Assembly (NCBI GenBank): GCA_001801495.1
Contig: MGXW01000091.1
Location: forward strand, 4,670-33,046
DNA length: 28,377 nt
DNA from: Gammaproteobacteria bacterium RIFCSPHIGHO2_12_FULL_37_34
GTDB lineage: Bacteria; Pseudomonadota; Gammaproteobacteria; DSM-16500
Direction: 5' to 3'
In this document: positions 1-8,440 of the stretch, in pieces
Layout: each line of letters opens with the position of its first letter
Position numbering within the stretch: position 1 is the first letter of the stretch
Translations under genes and position numbers: made by a program
The notes under the pieces: generated by a model
What the model was told of the DNA's origin: nothing
Database searches by the model: none
The model's input: the letters and a program-made list of their open reading frames with translations, nothing else

Positions 1-175
1 CTATCTATCCTTCTTGTTTTTACTATTACAATCTTTTATAGTCCGCTTTCGTATTTATTTCGAACGCCATATCAAAACAAGGAAGTATCTATTTTTTTCA
101 GCAGAGAGAAATGGCTAAAAAATATGCGTTAAATAGTGTGTCATGATCTTCTAAAATAAATTGAAGGGTATATAT

Positions 176-1192
176 ATGAATTTAGATTCTTTAAAACAAT
201 ATTTTGCTACAGCAGATATGGTACAAAACGACTTAGGCGTTGGAGTAGTGACTATTTACCGATTAAATAATAAGCGGTTTTATCTTGTGATGGGAGATTA
301 TCATAATAGATCAGCGCTTACTCCAACCGTTGGTGCGAGGTATAACAAAGAGCACTCTATTTACGATACTATTTGTGATGCTTTTGAGCGCAAACGATTT
401 AATGGGATGCAATTTGACCCGAGCGAAATAGTTGGTGAAGAGAGTATAGATGAACAAAATATCTATTATTCAGTGAATAAAAAACTCGCGCGCTTGACTT
501 TTGTTCAGCATATCGAGCTTAACTTATCAGAAGATGTATTCAAGGAAAAATATATTGATCCTATACATAAAGAGGCTCAATATCAAGGCAGTGGTTCTAA
601 CTTCTTTTGGAGACTAGATGAGACGATAAAAGGTAACCAAAAATTTTCATTTAAATCTAACGAAGATCGAGCAAAAGCAGCTCAAAAAGCATTGGATAGC
701 ATAAGTAAATCTAAGTTTAAGATGAGCGATGCAATACTTCAAGAAGTCGTTGCTATGCGAGATACAAACTATCAGTGGAATGCTGAAAATAAAAGTCCCT
801 TAGACTTTTTTGAAGCAAACGGTGGTCGAAAATATTCAGAATTGGGTGGTATTTATTTAATATCACTTGACGATATTCTAAAACAACTAAAAGATTCTAA
901 TATTTATCTTCAGTTTCCCGATCCAGAAAAGCAAACGGTTGGTATTCAATATACTAGCCCAACAGAATCATGGAAAAAATTCTATCTTTTTGAAGATGAG
1001 GCGCAGCTTTTTATAAGTATTATGCGGGATATAGAGCCACTTATTTCTACGGCACCTGATCAAGTCCCTGGTTTTTGTGAAAAAGTTAATAAATTAGTTT
1101 CCCCTTGGGTGGTTGATAAGATATCAATTGATCAGTTGTTACAAGAGGAAAATCAGTGTGAATCACTACCGCGAACAAGAAGGTTTGGCTGA
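176..1192 (+). CDS. hypothetical protein, 338 aa
   Basis: I do not recognise this protein. The frame is open from a TTG at 161, but the ATG at 176 has a good ribosome binding site (GAAGGG at 163-168, 7 bases upstream), so I start there. The product is soluble-looking, with no signal peptide or membrane segment. It is rich in charged and aromatic residues. A lysine/alanine-rich helical part (about residues 155-185) is followed by a mixed half containing SPTESWKKFYLF near residue 265. The C-terminus is basic (RTRRFG). It is followed by a hairpin and then by prfB. Its AT content is higher than that of the core genes beside it, which would suit an accessory or recently acquired gene. In a Legionellales-like genome a secreted effector is possible, but nothing in the sequence proves it. 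Confidence 0.8.
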   Translation: MNLDSLKQYFATADMVQNDLGVGVVTIYRLNNKRFYLVMGDYHNRSALTPTVGARYNKEHSIYDTICDAFERKRFNGMQFDPSEIVGEESIDEQNIYYSVNKKLARLTFVQHIELNLSEDVFKEKYIDPIHKEAQYQGSGSNFFWRLDETIKGNQKFSFKSNEDRAKAAQKALDSISKSKFKMSDAILQEVVAMRDTNYQWNAENKSPLDFFEANGGRKYSELGGIYLISLDDILKQLKDSNIYLQFPDPEKQTVGIQYTSPTESWKKFYLFEDEAQLFISIMRDIEPLISTAPDQVPGFCEKVNKLVSPWVVDKISIDQLLQEENQCESLPRTRRFG

Positions 1193-1229
1193 TAAAGAAC
1201 TTTCCACTTACCTAAAAACTTGATACATT

Positions 1230-1274
1230 AACAGCCATCCTGCTCCCGATCTTTTTAAGGAGGAGGTGGCTGTT
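1230..1274 (+). terminator. hairpin after the 338-aa gene
   Basis: AACAGCCA (1230-1237) is the exact reverse complement of TGGCTGTT (1267-1274), and the arms extend inward imperfectly (CCT-CTCC against GGAGGAGG). There is only a short T run after the stem (tgtttaatat). It lies 37 bases after the stop codon and just before prfB, so a terminator is the simplest reading. The inner AAGGAGGAGG could also mimic a ribosome binding site. Confidence 0.5.
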
Positions 1275-1297
1275 TAATATGTTAAATAGGCTTTGCT

Positions 1298-2396
1298 ATG
1301 ATTGAAATTACTTCAATGAAAAATTACCTCAAAGAATTGCAGGCTCGCTTAGATAGTCTTTGGGGGTATCTTTGAAGTTGATAAAAAATTCGAACGTTTA
1401 CAAGCCATTCAGCAAGAACTAGAAAACCACGATTTATGGAAATCACCAGAAAAAGCCCAGGCTCTAGGCAAAGAACGTGCTCAGTTAACTGAGGTTGTAC
1501 ACATGATGATAGGGCTTAAGAATCAGATATGTGATAACGATGAACTACATGAACTAGCAACAACGGAAAACGATCCAGAAACATTAGCTGCTATTACTAA
1601 CGATGTTGAAAAACTCACCAAAAAACTGGAAGAACTCGAGTTTCGGCGGATGTTTTCTGGAGAGATGGATGCAAATGCCGCTTATATGGATATTCAATCT
1701 GGCTCTGGTGGAACCGAGGCTCAAGATTGGGCAAATATGTTGCTCCGCATGTATTTGCGTTGGGGTGAGCGTCATGGGTTTCATACTGAATTGATTGAGG
1801 TTTCACCAGGTGAAGTGGCTGGGATTAAAAGTGCAACGGTTAAATTGAGTGGCCCATATGCTTATGGTTGGTTACGTACTGAAAGTGGTGTGCACCGCTT
1901 AGTTCGTAAATCGCCGTTTGATGCTAATCATAAACGGCATACATCGTTTGCATCTGTATTTGTCTCACCTGAGATTGATGATGATATTGAAATAGAAATT
2001 AATCCAGCAGATTTGCGTATTGATACTTATCGTGCATCGGGTGCTGGCGGTCAACATGTTAATCGCACAGATTCAGCGGTGCGTATTACGCACACCCCGA
2101 CTAATATTGTTGTGCAATGTCAAAGCGATCGCTCGCAACATAAAAACCGCGCACAAGCTATGAAGCAATTGCGTGCTCGCTTGTATGAAATGGAAAAACA
2201 AAAACAACATGCTAAACAAGAAGTGTTAGAAGCTAGTAAAAAAGAAATTACTTGGGGCAGCCAGATTCGCTCTTATGTATTGGATATGTCACGTATTAAA
2301 GATTTACGTACAGGCATAGAAGTAGGCAATACCCAAGCTGTTTTAGATGGCGATTTAGATAAATTTATTGAAGCAAGTTTATTAAGCGGATTGTAA
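1298..2396 (+). CDS. prfB: peptide chain release factor 2 (RF2), with programmed +1 frameshift
   Basis: RF2 ends translation at UGA and UAA codons. The gene starts at ATG 1298, reads 25 codons to an in-frame TGA at 1373-1375, shifts +1 on CTT-T, and continues from 1374 to the TAA at 2394-2396. The joined product is 365 aa, exactly the length of E. coli RF2. The stop-reading tripeptide SPF is at residues 205-207 and the peptidyl-hydrolysis GGQ motif at 250-252, the same positions as in E. coli. The region GSGGTEAQDWANMLLRMYLRW is typical of the family. No strong ribosome binding site precedes the ATG (only AGG at 1288-1290). lysS follows after 2 bases, as in many proteobacteria. A gene caller that ignores the shift would start the gene wrongly at 1503. 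Confidence 0.97.
1361..1375 (+). promoter_or_regulatory. prfB autoregulatory frameshift site
   Basis: TGGGGGTATCTTTGA contains an internal Shine-Dalgarno-like GGGGG, then TAT, then the slippery CTT-TGA. This matches the classical prfB site (GGGGGTATCTTTGA) base for base. Low RF2 lets the ribosome pause at UGA and slip +1, so the protein controls its own synthesis (established for prfB). Zero-frame stop TGA is at 1373-1375. Confidence 0.96.
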
Positions 2397-2398
2397 CC

Positions 2399-3901
2399 AT
2401 GTCAGATCATAAACCAGAAAATGAAATAGATACGCATGATTTAATTGAACAGCGCCGTCATAAATTAGCAGCTTGGCGTATGGAAGATCAAGCTTATCCA
2501 AGCGGGTTTCATCGTAATGCATTGGCGGCTTGCTTATTGACTGAGCATCACAATAAAAATGAAGCTGAATTAGAGGCCAATCCCATTTTAGTTACAGTAG
2601 CTGGTCGTATGATGAGGCGTCGTTTAATGGGGAAAGCGAGCTTTATTCATATTCAGGATATGTCAGGCTATATACAATTATATATACGACAAGATGATGT
2701 GGGACAGAATGTTTATGAGCAGTTTAAACAATGGGATTTGGGCGACATTATTGGTGCGGAAGGTGTGTTGTTTAAAACAAAAACGGGAGAGCTTTCTGTA
2801 AAAGTAAAACATATTTCTTTATTAACAAAAGCAATTCGACCTTTACCAGATAAATATCACGGATTGACAGATCACGAAACACGTTATCGTCAGCGTTATT
2901 TAGACTTGATTGCAAATGAAGAAACACGAAAAATATTTATTACTCGTTCAAAAGTAACTGATGCATTACGACACTTTTTAAAAGCACATGATTTTCTTGA
3001 AGTAGAAACACCGATGATGCAAGTGCTTGCTGGAGGTGCAGCGGCGAAACCTTTTGTGACACATCATCATGCATTGGATATGCCGCTCTATTTACGCATT
3101 GCCCCGGAGTTATATTTAAAACGTTTAGTGGTAGGTGGTTTTGAACGCGTATTTGAAATTAATCGTAGTTTTCGAAATGAAGGATTATCTACCCAGCATA
3201 ATCCTGAATTTACCATGTTGGAATTTTATCAAGCATATGCTGATTACCAAGATTTAATGAATTTAACCGAAGAAATGTTTCGAAAAATTGCGCAAGAGGT
3301 GTTAGGTTCATTCACATTTACTTATCAAGGACAAGTGCTCGATTTGAGTAAACCATTTCATCGTTTAACTTTAAACAATGCTATTTTGCAATTTAATAAT
3401 TTACGAGAAGCTGACATAGCTTCTTTAGAAACCGCACGGCAAACCGCTAAGCAATTAAACATTCCTGTTCAAGAAAATCATGGATTGGGAAAAATTCAAG
3501 TAGAGATTTTTGAAAAAACAGTAGAACATCAATTAAAGCAGCCCACTTTTATTACAGCATACCCTGCTGAAACATCTCCGCTTGCCCGTCGCAACGATGC
3601 TCATCCATTTGTTACCGACAGATTTGAATTGTTTATTGCAGGTCGAGAGATTGCCAATGGTTTTTCGGAGTTAAATGATCCAGAAGATCAAGCGCAACGT
3701 TTTCGTGAGCAAATGGCTAATAAAGCAGCAGGAGATGAAGAGGCCATGCCATTTGATGAGGATTATATTGTTGCGTTGGAACATGGTATGCCACCAACAG
3801 CTGGGGAGGGGATAGGCATTGATCGTTTGGTGATGTTATTTACTGATTCTTCTTCTATACGTGATGTTATTTTGTTTCCTCATATGCGTCAAAAAGAGTG
3901 A
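2399..3901 (+). CDS. lysS: lysyl-tRNA synthetase, class II
   Basis: It charges tRNA-Lys with lysine. The 500-aa length fits the family. The N-terminal part (about residues 65-150) is the OB-fold that binds the anticodon (VTVAGRMMRRRLMGKASFIHIQD). The class II catalytic core follows: motif 1 around VETPMM (about 205), motif 2 FRNEGLSTQHNPEFTMLEFY (about 258) and motif 3 GEGIGIDRLVMLFTD (about 469). The ATG lies 2 bases after the prfB stop, so the two genes are almost certainly co-transcribed and perhaps translationally coupled. This prfB-lysS order is common in gammaproteobacteria. The stop codon at 3899-3901 is 2 bases before the next gene's ATG. Confidence 0.97.
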   Translation: MSDHKPENEIDTHDLIEQRRHKLAAWRMEDQAYPSGFHRNALAACLLTEHHNKNEAELEANPILVTVAGRMMRRRLMGKASFIHIQDMSGYIQLYIRQDDVGQNVYEQFKQWDLGDIIGAEGVLFKTKTGELSVKVKHISLLTKAIRPLPDKYHGLTDHETRYRQRYLDLIANEETRKIFITRSKVTDALRHFLKAHDFLEVETPMMQVLAGGAAAKPFVTHHHALDMPLYLRIAPELYLKRLVVGGFERVFEINRSFRNEGLSTQHNPEFTMLEFYQAYADYQDLMNLTEEMFRKIAQEVLGSFTFTYQGQVLDLSKPFHRLTLNNAILQFNNLREADIASLETARQTAKQLNIPVQENHGLGKIQVEIFEKTVEHQLKQPTFITAYPAETSPLARRNDAHPFVTDRFELFIAGREIANGFSELNDPEDQAQRFREQMANKAAGDEEAMPFDEDYIVALEHGMPPTAGEGIGIDRLVMLFTDSSSIRDVILFPHMRQKE

Positions 3902-3903
3902 TT

Positions 3904-4494
3904 ATGTTTATTCAAGCCAAACGCCAGGGTTTTTCTTTTTTTGAAATACTCATTGTATTAACAATTATTGCTGTGTTTACAACCATTTCTTTACCGTTAT
4001 TAAAACGCGTTTACGATCATGCCAATGGCAAAATTTTGCAAACACAGTTGTTGCATTCTATTCAATTTGCTCGCGAAGAAGCGCAAATTCGACATATGCC
4101 AGTTGCATTATGTCAAAGTAAAAATAATTTAGATTGTTCAGGCAATTGGTTGGATGGGCAATTGGTATTTGTTGATGAAAATAAAGATGGTGTTGTCAAC
4201 AGTAATGAGCAAATACTAACGACCATACAAACTCGTGCGAACCGAGGTTTATTGCGTTGGCGTTCATTTCCTTCAAAACGTGATGATTTATTATTTTTGC
4301 CAACGGGCGCCATGCGTAGTGATAATGGTACATTTTGGTATTGTCCGAACACAAGTGGTTTACCAACGTGGGCTATTGTTTTAAGTAAAACAGGTAGAGC
4401 ACGTGTTGCTTATCCAAATAAAAATGGTGTCATTTTAGATGCGCATGGTAGATTATTGCAATGTGCGGATCAGCAGCAGATGATGTTGGGCTAG
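3904..4494 (+). CDS. FimT/GspH-family type IV pseudopilin
   Basis: A minor pilin of type IV pilus or type II secretion machinery, inserted in the inner membrane and processed by prepilin peptidase. The N-terminus is a class III signal: a short basic leader (MFIQAKRQG), cleavage before F, then FSFFEILIVLTIIAVFTTIS with the key Glu at +5. The globular part has C-terminal GspH/FimT features (FLPTGAMRSDNGTFWYC, LSKTGRARV). Length 196 aa. The frame is open from GTG 3898, which would overlap the lysS stop; ATG 3904 gives the normal leader. It trails lysS by 2 bases, so it probably rides on the prfB-lysS transcript. No other pilus genes are adjacent, which is usual for scattered fimT genes. Confidence 0.88.
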   Translation: MFIQAKRQGFSFFEILIVLTIIAVFTTISLPLLKRVYDHANGKILQTQLLHSIQFAREEAQIRHMPVALCQSKNNLDCSGNWLDGQLVFVDENKDGVVNSNEQILTTIQTRANRGLLRWRSFPSKRDDLLFLPTGAMRSDNGTFWYCPNTSGLPTWAIVLSKTGRARVAYPNKNGVILDAHGRLLQCADQQQMMLG

Positions 4495-4497
4495 GCT

Positions 4498-5571
4498 ATG
4501 CAATTTAAATCGATCACTTCCTTTTCTATTTTTCATCGTGGGGCGCCTTTCCCCCCGCTAAAATTCAACTTAAAGCTTGGTTTCACACGATTTTTTTCAA
4601 CCAAACAAATAACGCCACCCAACTATCTACTTACTTCACAGAAGGAAGCTTTAAAGCAAGGAGGTAAACTACTTCGACATGTAGTATATGGAGAAGAGAG
4701 GGAAGTACAGGAAACGCTCGATAAAAATCCTGCATTACTTTATTTTATGGCACAAGTAACAGATTATTCAGAACGAAAAATAATAGGTTGCCCTTTTCAG
4801 ATTGCTCTAGGCGCAGAAGATGTTGAAATGTGCTATATGCTGATAGAACGTTATTTTAGGCAATTACCCCATGGTTTGGAAACAGCATTAGAACAATTTC
4901 TTGAACAATTTCCTGATGAGGAGCATGCTGAAATTTATAATTTCAAATCGCTTGCTGATACAATCTCAAATGAAATATTTGTTGATGATCAATTAAGTCA
5001 TGAGACCGAAGTAGCGTTAGAAAAGTTTAGGCGGAATTTTCTTCCAAAAGATGTCATAACACATGGGAAACACTTTGATATTCGATCATACCTTGCTGCT
5101 CTAGAAACATATCGTAATAAATCGAGCCATAAAAGATTTAGTTGGGATAGAGACCCGCCAGGGACGTGGAATGAAAAACAAGGTTCTTTATTTGTCTCCC
5201 AAGTTATTGGTTATTTACAGCAATACTTACCAGCATGTTGGGCACAAGCTTATTGCCAAGGACTTTATAATGTCGCGTATGGTAATAAGCTATTAGTTCG
5301 TAAGGTATATTTGAATGATCATACACCGTTTTTTTTACCTAAAAGTGCATTAGGTCGTTATGCTGTGAGTAGTTATAGCGAACCGGATTGGGGACGAATG
5401 GCGTTATCAGATTCAGCGCCTGGTGGTTACCCATCGAGTGCATGGTTTAGCCAAAAAGAGGCTTTAGGAATGGTGGATTGCTTACGTAGAAAAAAAGATG
5501 ACGCATTGAATGAACTGAGAGCCACACTTAAGCAAGAAAGCAAGAAAGCAAGAAAAAATTTGTTCCCGTAG
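4498..5571 (+). CDS. 357-aa protein, divergent paralogue of the F-box protein at 16.3 kb
   Basis: No function is known to me. Residues 58-120 align nearly without gaps with residues 58-120 of the F-box protein encoded at 16299-17009: LL..VV, ETL....P/ALL, D..., FQ.AL..D. A second shared block is LPACWAQAYC (244-253) against VPAHVANNC (186-194). This repeat-like helical family occurs, from memory, in Legionellales and is often linked to host-directed proteins; that link is inference. The N-terminal 45 residues (basic, FFSTKQITPP) do not look like an F-box here. The C-terminal third (RYAVSSYSEPDWGRMALSDSAPGGYPSSAWF) is absent from the shorter paralogue. The C-terminus is lysine-rich and is encoded partly by an 8-base tandem repeat. 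The ATG is 3 bases after the pseudopilin stop. Confidence 0.8.
   Translation: MQFKSITSFSIFHRGAPFPPLKFNLKLGFTRFFSTKQITPPNYLLTSQKEALKQGGKLLRHVVYGEEREVQETLDKNPALLYFMAQVTDYSERKIIGCPFQIALGAEDVEMCYMLIERYFRQLPHGLETALEQFLEQFPDEEHAEIYNFKSLADTISNEIFVDDQLSHETEVALEKFRRNFLPKDVITHGKHFDIRSYLAALETYRNKSSHKRFSWDRDPPGTWNEKQGSLFVSQVIGYLQQYLPACWAQAYCQGLYNVAYGNKLLVRKVYLNDHTPFFLPKSALGRYAVSSYSEPDWGRMALSDSAPGGYPSSAWFSQKEALGMVDCLRRKKDDALNELRATLKQESKKARKNLFP
5531..5554 (+). repeat. 8-base tandem repeat at a gene's 3' end
   Basis: AGCAAGAA is repeated three times in perfect tandem, inside the last codons of the 357-aa gene (KQESKKARK). Since 8 is not a multiple of 3, gain or loss of a unit would change the C-terminal residues and stop position. 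Confidence 0.9.
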
Positions 5572-5655
5572 AGAAACTGATCTCACATCTCACAATTTAC
5601 ATCGTTTCGTGTTTTCTTCTTCACCACTTTCTTCCATTTCCCTTGTACGTTTTTT

Positions 5656-5687
5656 TGAAAAAACCGTCAGTTTGTAGCGGCTTTTGG
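5656..5687 (-). terminator. probable rpsT terminator
   Basis: On the minus strand, just after the rpsT stop, an AAAAGCCG arm and a CGGTTTTTT arm flank a loop of about 11 bases. The stem has one bulged G and ends in a T run. The placement fits an intrinsic terminator for rpsT. Confidence 0.5.
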
Positions 5688-5694
5688 TACAGGG

Positions 5695-5985
5695 TTATTT
5701 GCTGGCAGCAGCCGATGATTGTTCACCCATTTTTTTAATATGAGCAGTTAAACGGCTTTTGTGTCTTGCAGCTTTATTCCGGTGAATAATCTTTTTATTG
5801 ACCATGCTATCAATAACAGGAGTTGCTTCTCGTAAGGCGCTAAGAGCGACTTGTTGATCTCCAGTTGTAATAGCAGCAGCTACTTTCTTAATATAAGTAC
5901 GTAGCATAGAACGCATGCTAGCATTATGTTGCCTGTGCTTTTCAGCTTGTCGAACGCGTTTTTTCGCTTGTTTGGTATTGGCCAA
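5695..5985 (-). CDS. rpsT: 30S ribosomal protein S20, TTG start
   Basis: S20 binds 16S rRNA early in small-subunit assembly. The sequence begins (L/M)ANTKQAKKRVRQAEKHRQHNASMRS and carries the conserved NKKIIHRNKAARHKSRL near the C-terminus; with this start it is 96 aa, slightly longer than the E. coli protein because of a GEQSSAAASK tail. The frame is open further upstream to 6045, but family alignment puts the start at TTG 5985, with GGAG 9 bases before it. E. coli rpsT also starts with UUG, which there is part of its autoregulation. The upstream 20 codons would lie in the 5' leader of the promoter at 6028-6056. It is divergent from murJ, a common arrangement. Confidence 0.93.
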   Translation of the reverse strand: MANTKQAKKRVRQAEKHRQHNASMRSMLRTYIKKVAAAITTGDQQVALSALREATPVIDSMVNKKIIHRNKAARHKSRLTAHIKKMGEQSSAAASK

Positions 5986-6027
5986 GGTTGAAATCTCCAC
6001 ATTTTTCAAGATATGTAAAAACCGGGT

Positions 6028-6056
6028 ATCATCCGCTGTTTTCATCAGAATGTCAA
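6028..6056 (-). promoter_or_regulatory. promoter of rpsT
   Basis: On the minus strand there is a perfect -35 TTGACA (plus 6051-6056), a 17-base spacer and -10 GATGAT (plus 6028-6033), followed by a GC-rich ACCCGG discriminator. It lies 43 bases upstream of the TTG start. The discriminator resembles those of growth-rate-controlled ribosomal promoters (inference). Confidence 0.7.
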
Positions 6057-6095
6057 TTTGTTACTATTGCTATTTTGTAGGTGGTCATGTTCCTC

Positions 6096-7646
6096 ATGGG
6101 CAAATCTCTTTTTAAATCAACATCAGTGGTTATTAGCATGACCATGATTTCGCGAGTGTTTGGTTTTATCCGCGATATGGTCACGAGCTATTATTTTGGA
6201 GCAACCGCTCAATTTGATGCTTTTTCTGTTGCTTTCAGAATACCTAATTTTATGCGGCGTTTATTTGCTGAAGGTTCATTTTCTCAAGCATTTGTTCCTG
6301 TGTTATCAGAGTATCACAAGCAAAAATCGCAAGAAGAGTCAAAGCAGTTTATTCATGCTATGGCAGGTACATTAGGTGTTGCTTTGCTGGTTATTACTCT
6401 ATTAGGAATCATAGGCGCGCCTTGGGTAGTTCGGTTATTTGCCCCTGGTTTTCAAGCTTCAGGCGATCGTTTTGATCTTGCAGTTACCATGTTACGCATT
6501 AATTTTCCTTACTTATTTTTTATTTCCATGACTGCTTTTTCCGGTGCCATTTTAAATACCCACAATCGTTTTTGGGTAGCTGCCCTCACGCCTGTTTTTT
6601 TAAATCTGGTGATGATAGGATCGGCTATTTGGTTATCACCTCAATTTGCAAAACCCATTATTGGGTTAGCGTGGGGTGTATGTATCGCAGGCCTCATTCA
6701 ATTAGCATTCCAATGGCCGTTTTTGCGGCAATTACAGTTATTACCCAAACCAAAAATTAATTTTCGTGATCCCGGAGTGAGGCGTGTATTAAAATTGATG
6801 GTTCCTGCTTTATTTGGTGTGTCTGTGGGGCAAGTTAATTTATTAATTGATACATTGTTTGCTTCGTTTCTGATGATTGGCAGTGTATCTTGGTTGTATT
6901 ATTCCGATCGATTAATGGAATTTCCATTAGGTGTATTTGGTGTTGCTATTTCAACTGTTATTTTGCCACATCTATCACGTCATCATGCTAGCCAATCGGA
7001 ACAATCCTTTTCTCTCACCATCGATTGGGCATTGCGTGCAGTGTTACTCGTTGGTATTCCTGCAGGGGTAGTCATGGCTGTGATTTCAGGGCCATTAATT
7101 TCTACGCTTTTTCAATACGGACATTTTGATGGTTATGCCGTGATGATGGCAAGCAAAAGTTTAACTGCGTTTGCAATTGGTATTACCCCTTTTATGCTAG
7201 TAAAAATTTTAGCTGCTGGCTTTTATGCAAAACAAGATATGCGAACACCAGTGCGCGTGGGTATCATTGCGATGGTATCGAATATGTTATTTAATGCATT
7301 ACTCATTTTACCATTAGCGCACGCTGGTATTGCTTTAGCCACGTCACTTTCTGCATTACTGAATACAAGTTTTTTATTTTATTTTTTGAGACAACGTGGT
7401 TATTATCATCCGCGTGATGGTTGGAGATTATTCGCTACGCGGTTAGTCATTGCTAATCTTGTGCTTGGTATGTGGCTTTGGATTAGTACAGGGACTGTTC
7501 AGACGTGGATAACGCATGATGCGTGGTGGCGCTATAGCCATCTAGCTTTTGTGTTGATTTCAAGTGTCATGATTTATTTTGCAACATTATGGATGAGTGG
7601 TGTACGCGTGCATCACTTGATGATACCGCAGCAGCAAAGCACGTAA
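6096..7646 (+). CDS. murJ: lipid II flippase MurJ (MviN)
   Basis: MurJ moves lipid II across the inner membrane for peptidoglycan synthesis. The 516-aa product is a polytopic MOP-superfamily protein with about 14 predicted membrane helices. The N-terminus KSTSVVISMTMISRVFGFIRD and the loop FGATAQFDAFSVAFRIPNF-RRLFAEGSFSQAFVP are diagnostic. Three starts are possible: GTG 6081, ATG 6087 and ATG 6096. I prefer 6096 because it gives a family-like N-terminus (MGKSLFKS) with AGGTGG at 6079-6084 upstream; 6087 is also possible. The gene is divergent from rpsT. ribF, which often follows murJ in other proteobacteria, is absent here; an unrelated gene converges on it 9 bases later. Confidence 0.96.
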   Translation: MGKSLFKSTSVVISMTMISRVFGFIRDMVTSYYFGATAQFDAFSVAFRIPNFMRRLFAEGSFSQAFVPVLSEYHKQKSQEESKQFIHAMAGTLGVALLVITLLGIIGAPWVVRLFAPGFQASGDRFDLAVTMLRINFPYLFFISMTAFSGAILNTHNRFWVAALTPVFLNLVMIGSAIWLSPQFAKPIIGLAWGVCIAGLIQLAFQWPFLRQLQLLPKPKINFRDPGVRRVLKLMVPALFGVSVGQVNLLIDTLFASFLMIGSVSWLYYSDRLMEFPLGVFGVAISTVILPHLSRHHASQSEQSFSLTIDWALRAVLLVGIPAGVVMAVISGPLISTLFQYGHFDGYAVMMASKSLTAFAIGITPFMLVKILAAGFYAKQDMRTPVRVGIIAMVSNMLFNALLILPLAHAGIALATSLSALLNTSFLFYFLRQRGYYHPRDGWRLFATRLVIANLVLGMWLWISTGTVQTWITHDAWWRYSHLAFVLISSVMIYFATLWMSGVRVHHLMIPQQQST

Positions 7647-7655
7647 GTTTACACG

Positions 7656-8309
7656 TTAAACTTCTTGCGTGTGAGAAGGAGGTAGAAGAGGAGAGGTTGG
7701 TAGCGCGCCTTTTGTAGCAGCAAGCATAGTGGATGTATCTTTTTGTAATACTTGTAAAGTTTGTAGTAACATATTTTTTCTGTCAAGCAACTCTCTTACT
7801 GCATCAAAAAATTCAGTGTGTTTGGTTTTGATTTTTTCTAATTCTTCTTTGAATGCAATGGGAGAACTTTTTTTCTCGTCATATTTTTTGAATAGTTCAT
7901 AAATACTTGATTCTTTTTTATAGTTACTCACCTTGTTTTTTACAGCTTCGTTTGCCTGAATGTAATCGGAGACCTGTTGTTTTAAGGGTTGATATTGTTG
8001 ATCAAAATTCTTTGCAAACGACACAGTTGTTTTAATTTGTTGTAATTGACTAATTTCGCTATGAATTTCTTCAGTCATTTTGGATAAACGACTCGGATCA
8101 TCTTTTTCCAATTTTTCATAGGTTGTAGCTAATTGGCTATCTAAAATCATGCCATCTTTTGATTGTTGAATATGAGATAGATTTGAAATACCCGTTGATA
8201 GTTCAAACAATTTAGCCATTATTTTGACTGTACTTCCCCCTTGAATGGAGGACAATACTTGAGCTTTATTTGTGTTTAATATTGATTCGCCTATCGATCG
8301 CGGATTCAT
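7656..8309 (-). CDS. 217-aa coiled-coil protein of unknown function
   Basis: I do not recognise it. The ATG at 8309 has a GAGGGA ribosome binding site just upstream. From about residue 50 to 195 the sequence is highly charged, helical and heptad-like (EEIHSEISQLQQIKTTV, FKEELEKIKTKHTEFFDAVRELL), typical of coiled coil. The N-terminus contains a moderately hydrophobic stretch but no clear signal peptide. The C-terminus is proline-rich (LPTSPLLPPSHTQEV). It converges on murJ with only 9 bases between stops. Coiled-coil orphans of this kind are frequent among Legionellales effector candidates, but also among many other proteins; no secretion evidence is visible. Confidence 0.78.
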   Translation of the reverse strand: MNPRSIGESILNTNKAQVLSSIQGGSTVKIMAKLFELSTGISNLSHIQQSKDGMILDSQLATTYEKLEKDDPSRLSKMTEEIHSEISQLQQIKTTVSFAKNFDQQYQPLKQQVSDYIQANEAVKNKVSNYKKESSIYELFKKYDEKKSSPIAFKEELEKIKTKHTEFFDAVRELLDRKNMLLQTLQVLQKDTSTMLAATKGALPTSPLLPPSHTQEV

Positions 8310-8418
8310 AGTCCCTCGCTCATACTTTTAAAAAAATAATAGCATAATAATGGATAATAATACTTAAGATTTCCTTATAGGCACCTCTAGAAAGTAACTA
8401 TTCACAGGCATTCCCTCT

Positions 8419-8440
8419 CCCCCAGCAAGAACGCTGGGGG
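8419..8440. repeat. GC-rich palindrome, possible dispersed intergenic repeat
   Basis: CCCCCAGC (8419-8426) pairs perfectly with GCTGGGGG (8433-8440) around a 6-base loop. A second short dyad, AGCGG/CCGCT, follows at about 8444-8456. The block is much more GC-rich than its surroundings. This looks like a REP/MITE-type dispersed element, but only one copy is visible in this window. Confidence 0.55.

Noticed and set aside
161..175. TTG start for the first gene
   Set aside because: It precedes the ribosome binding site GAAGGG at 163-168, which serves ATG 176.
1584..1806. Open frames on both strands inside prfB
   Set aside because: Shadow frames of a conserved gene, with no family features.
1503..2396. 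RF2 as a 297-aa gene starting at ATG 1503
   Set aside because: This omits the N-terminal domain; the frameshift at 1373 joins it to the start at 1298 and gives the canonical 365 aa.
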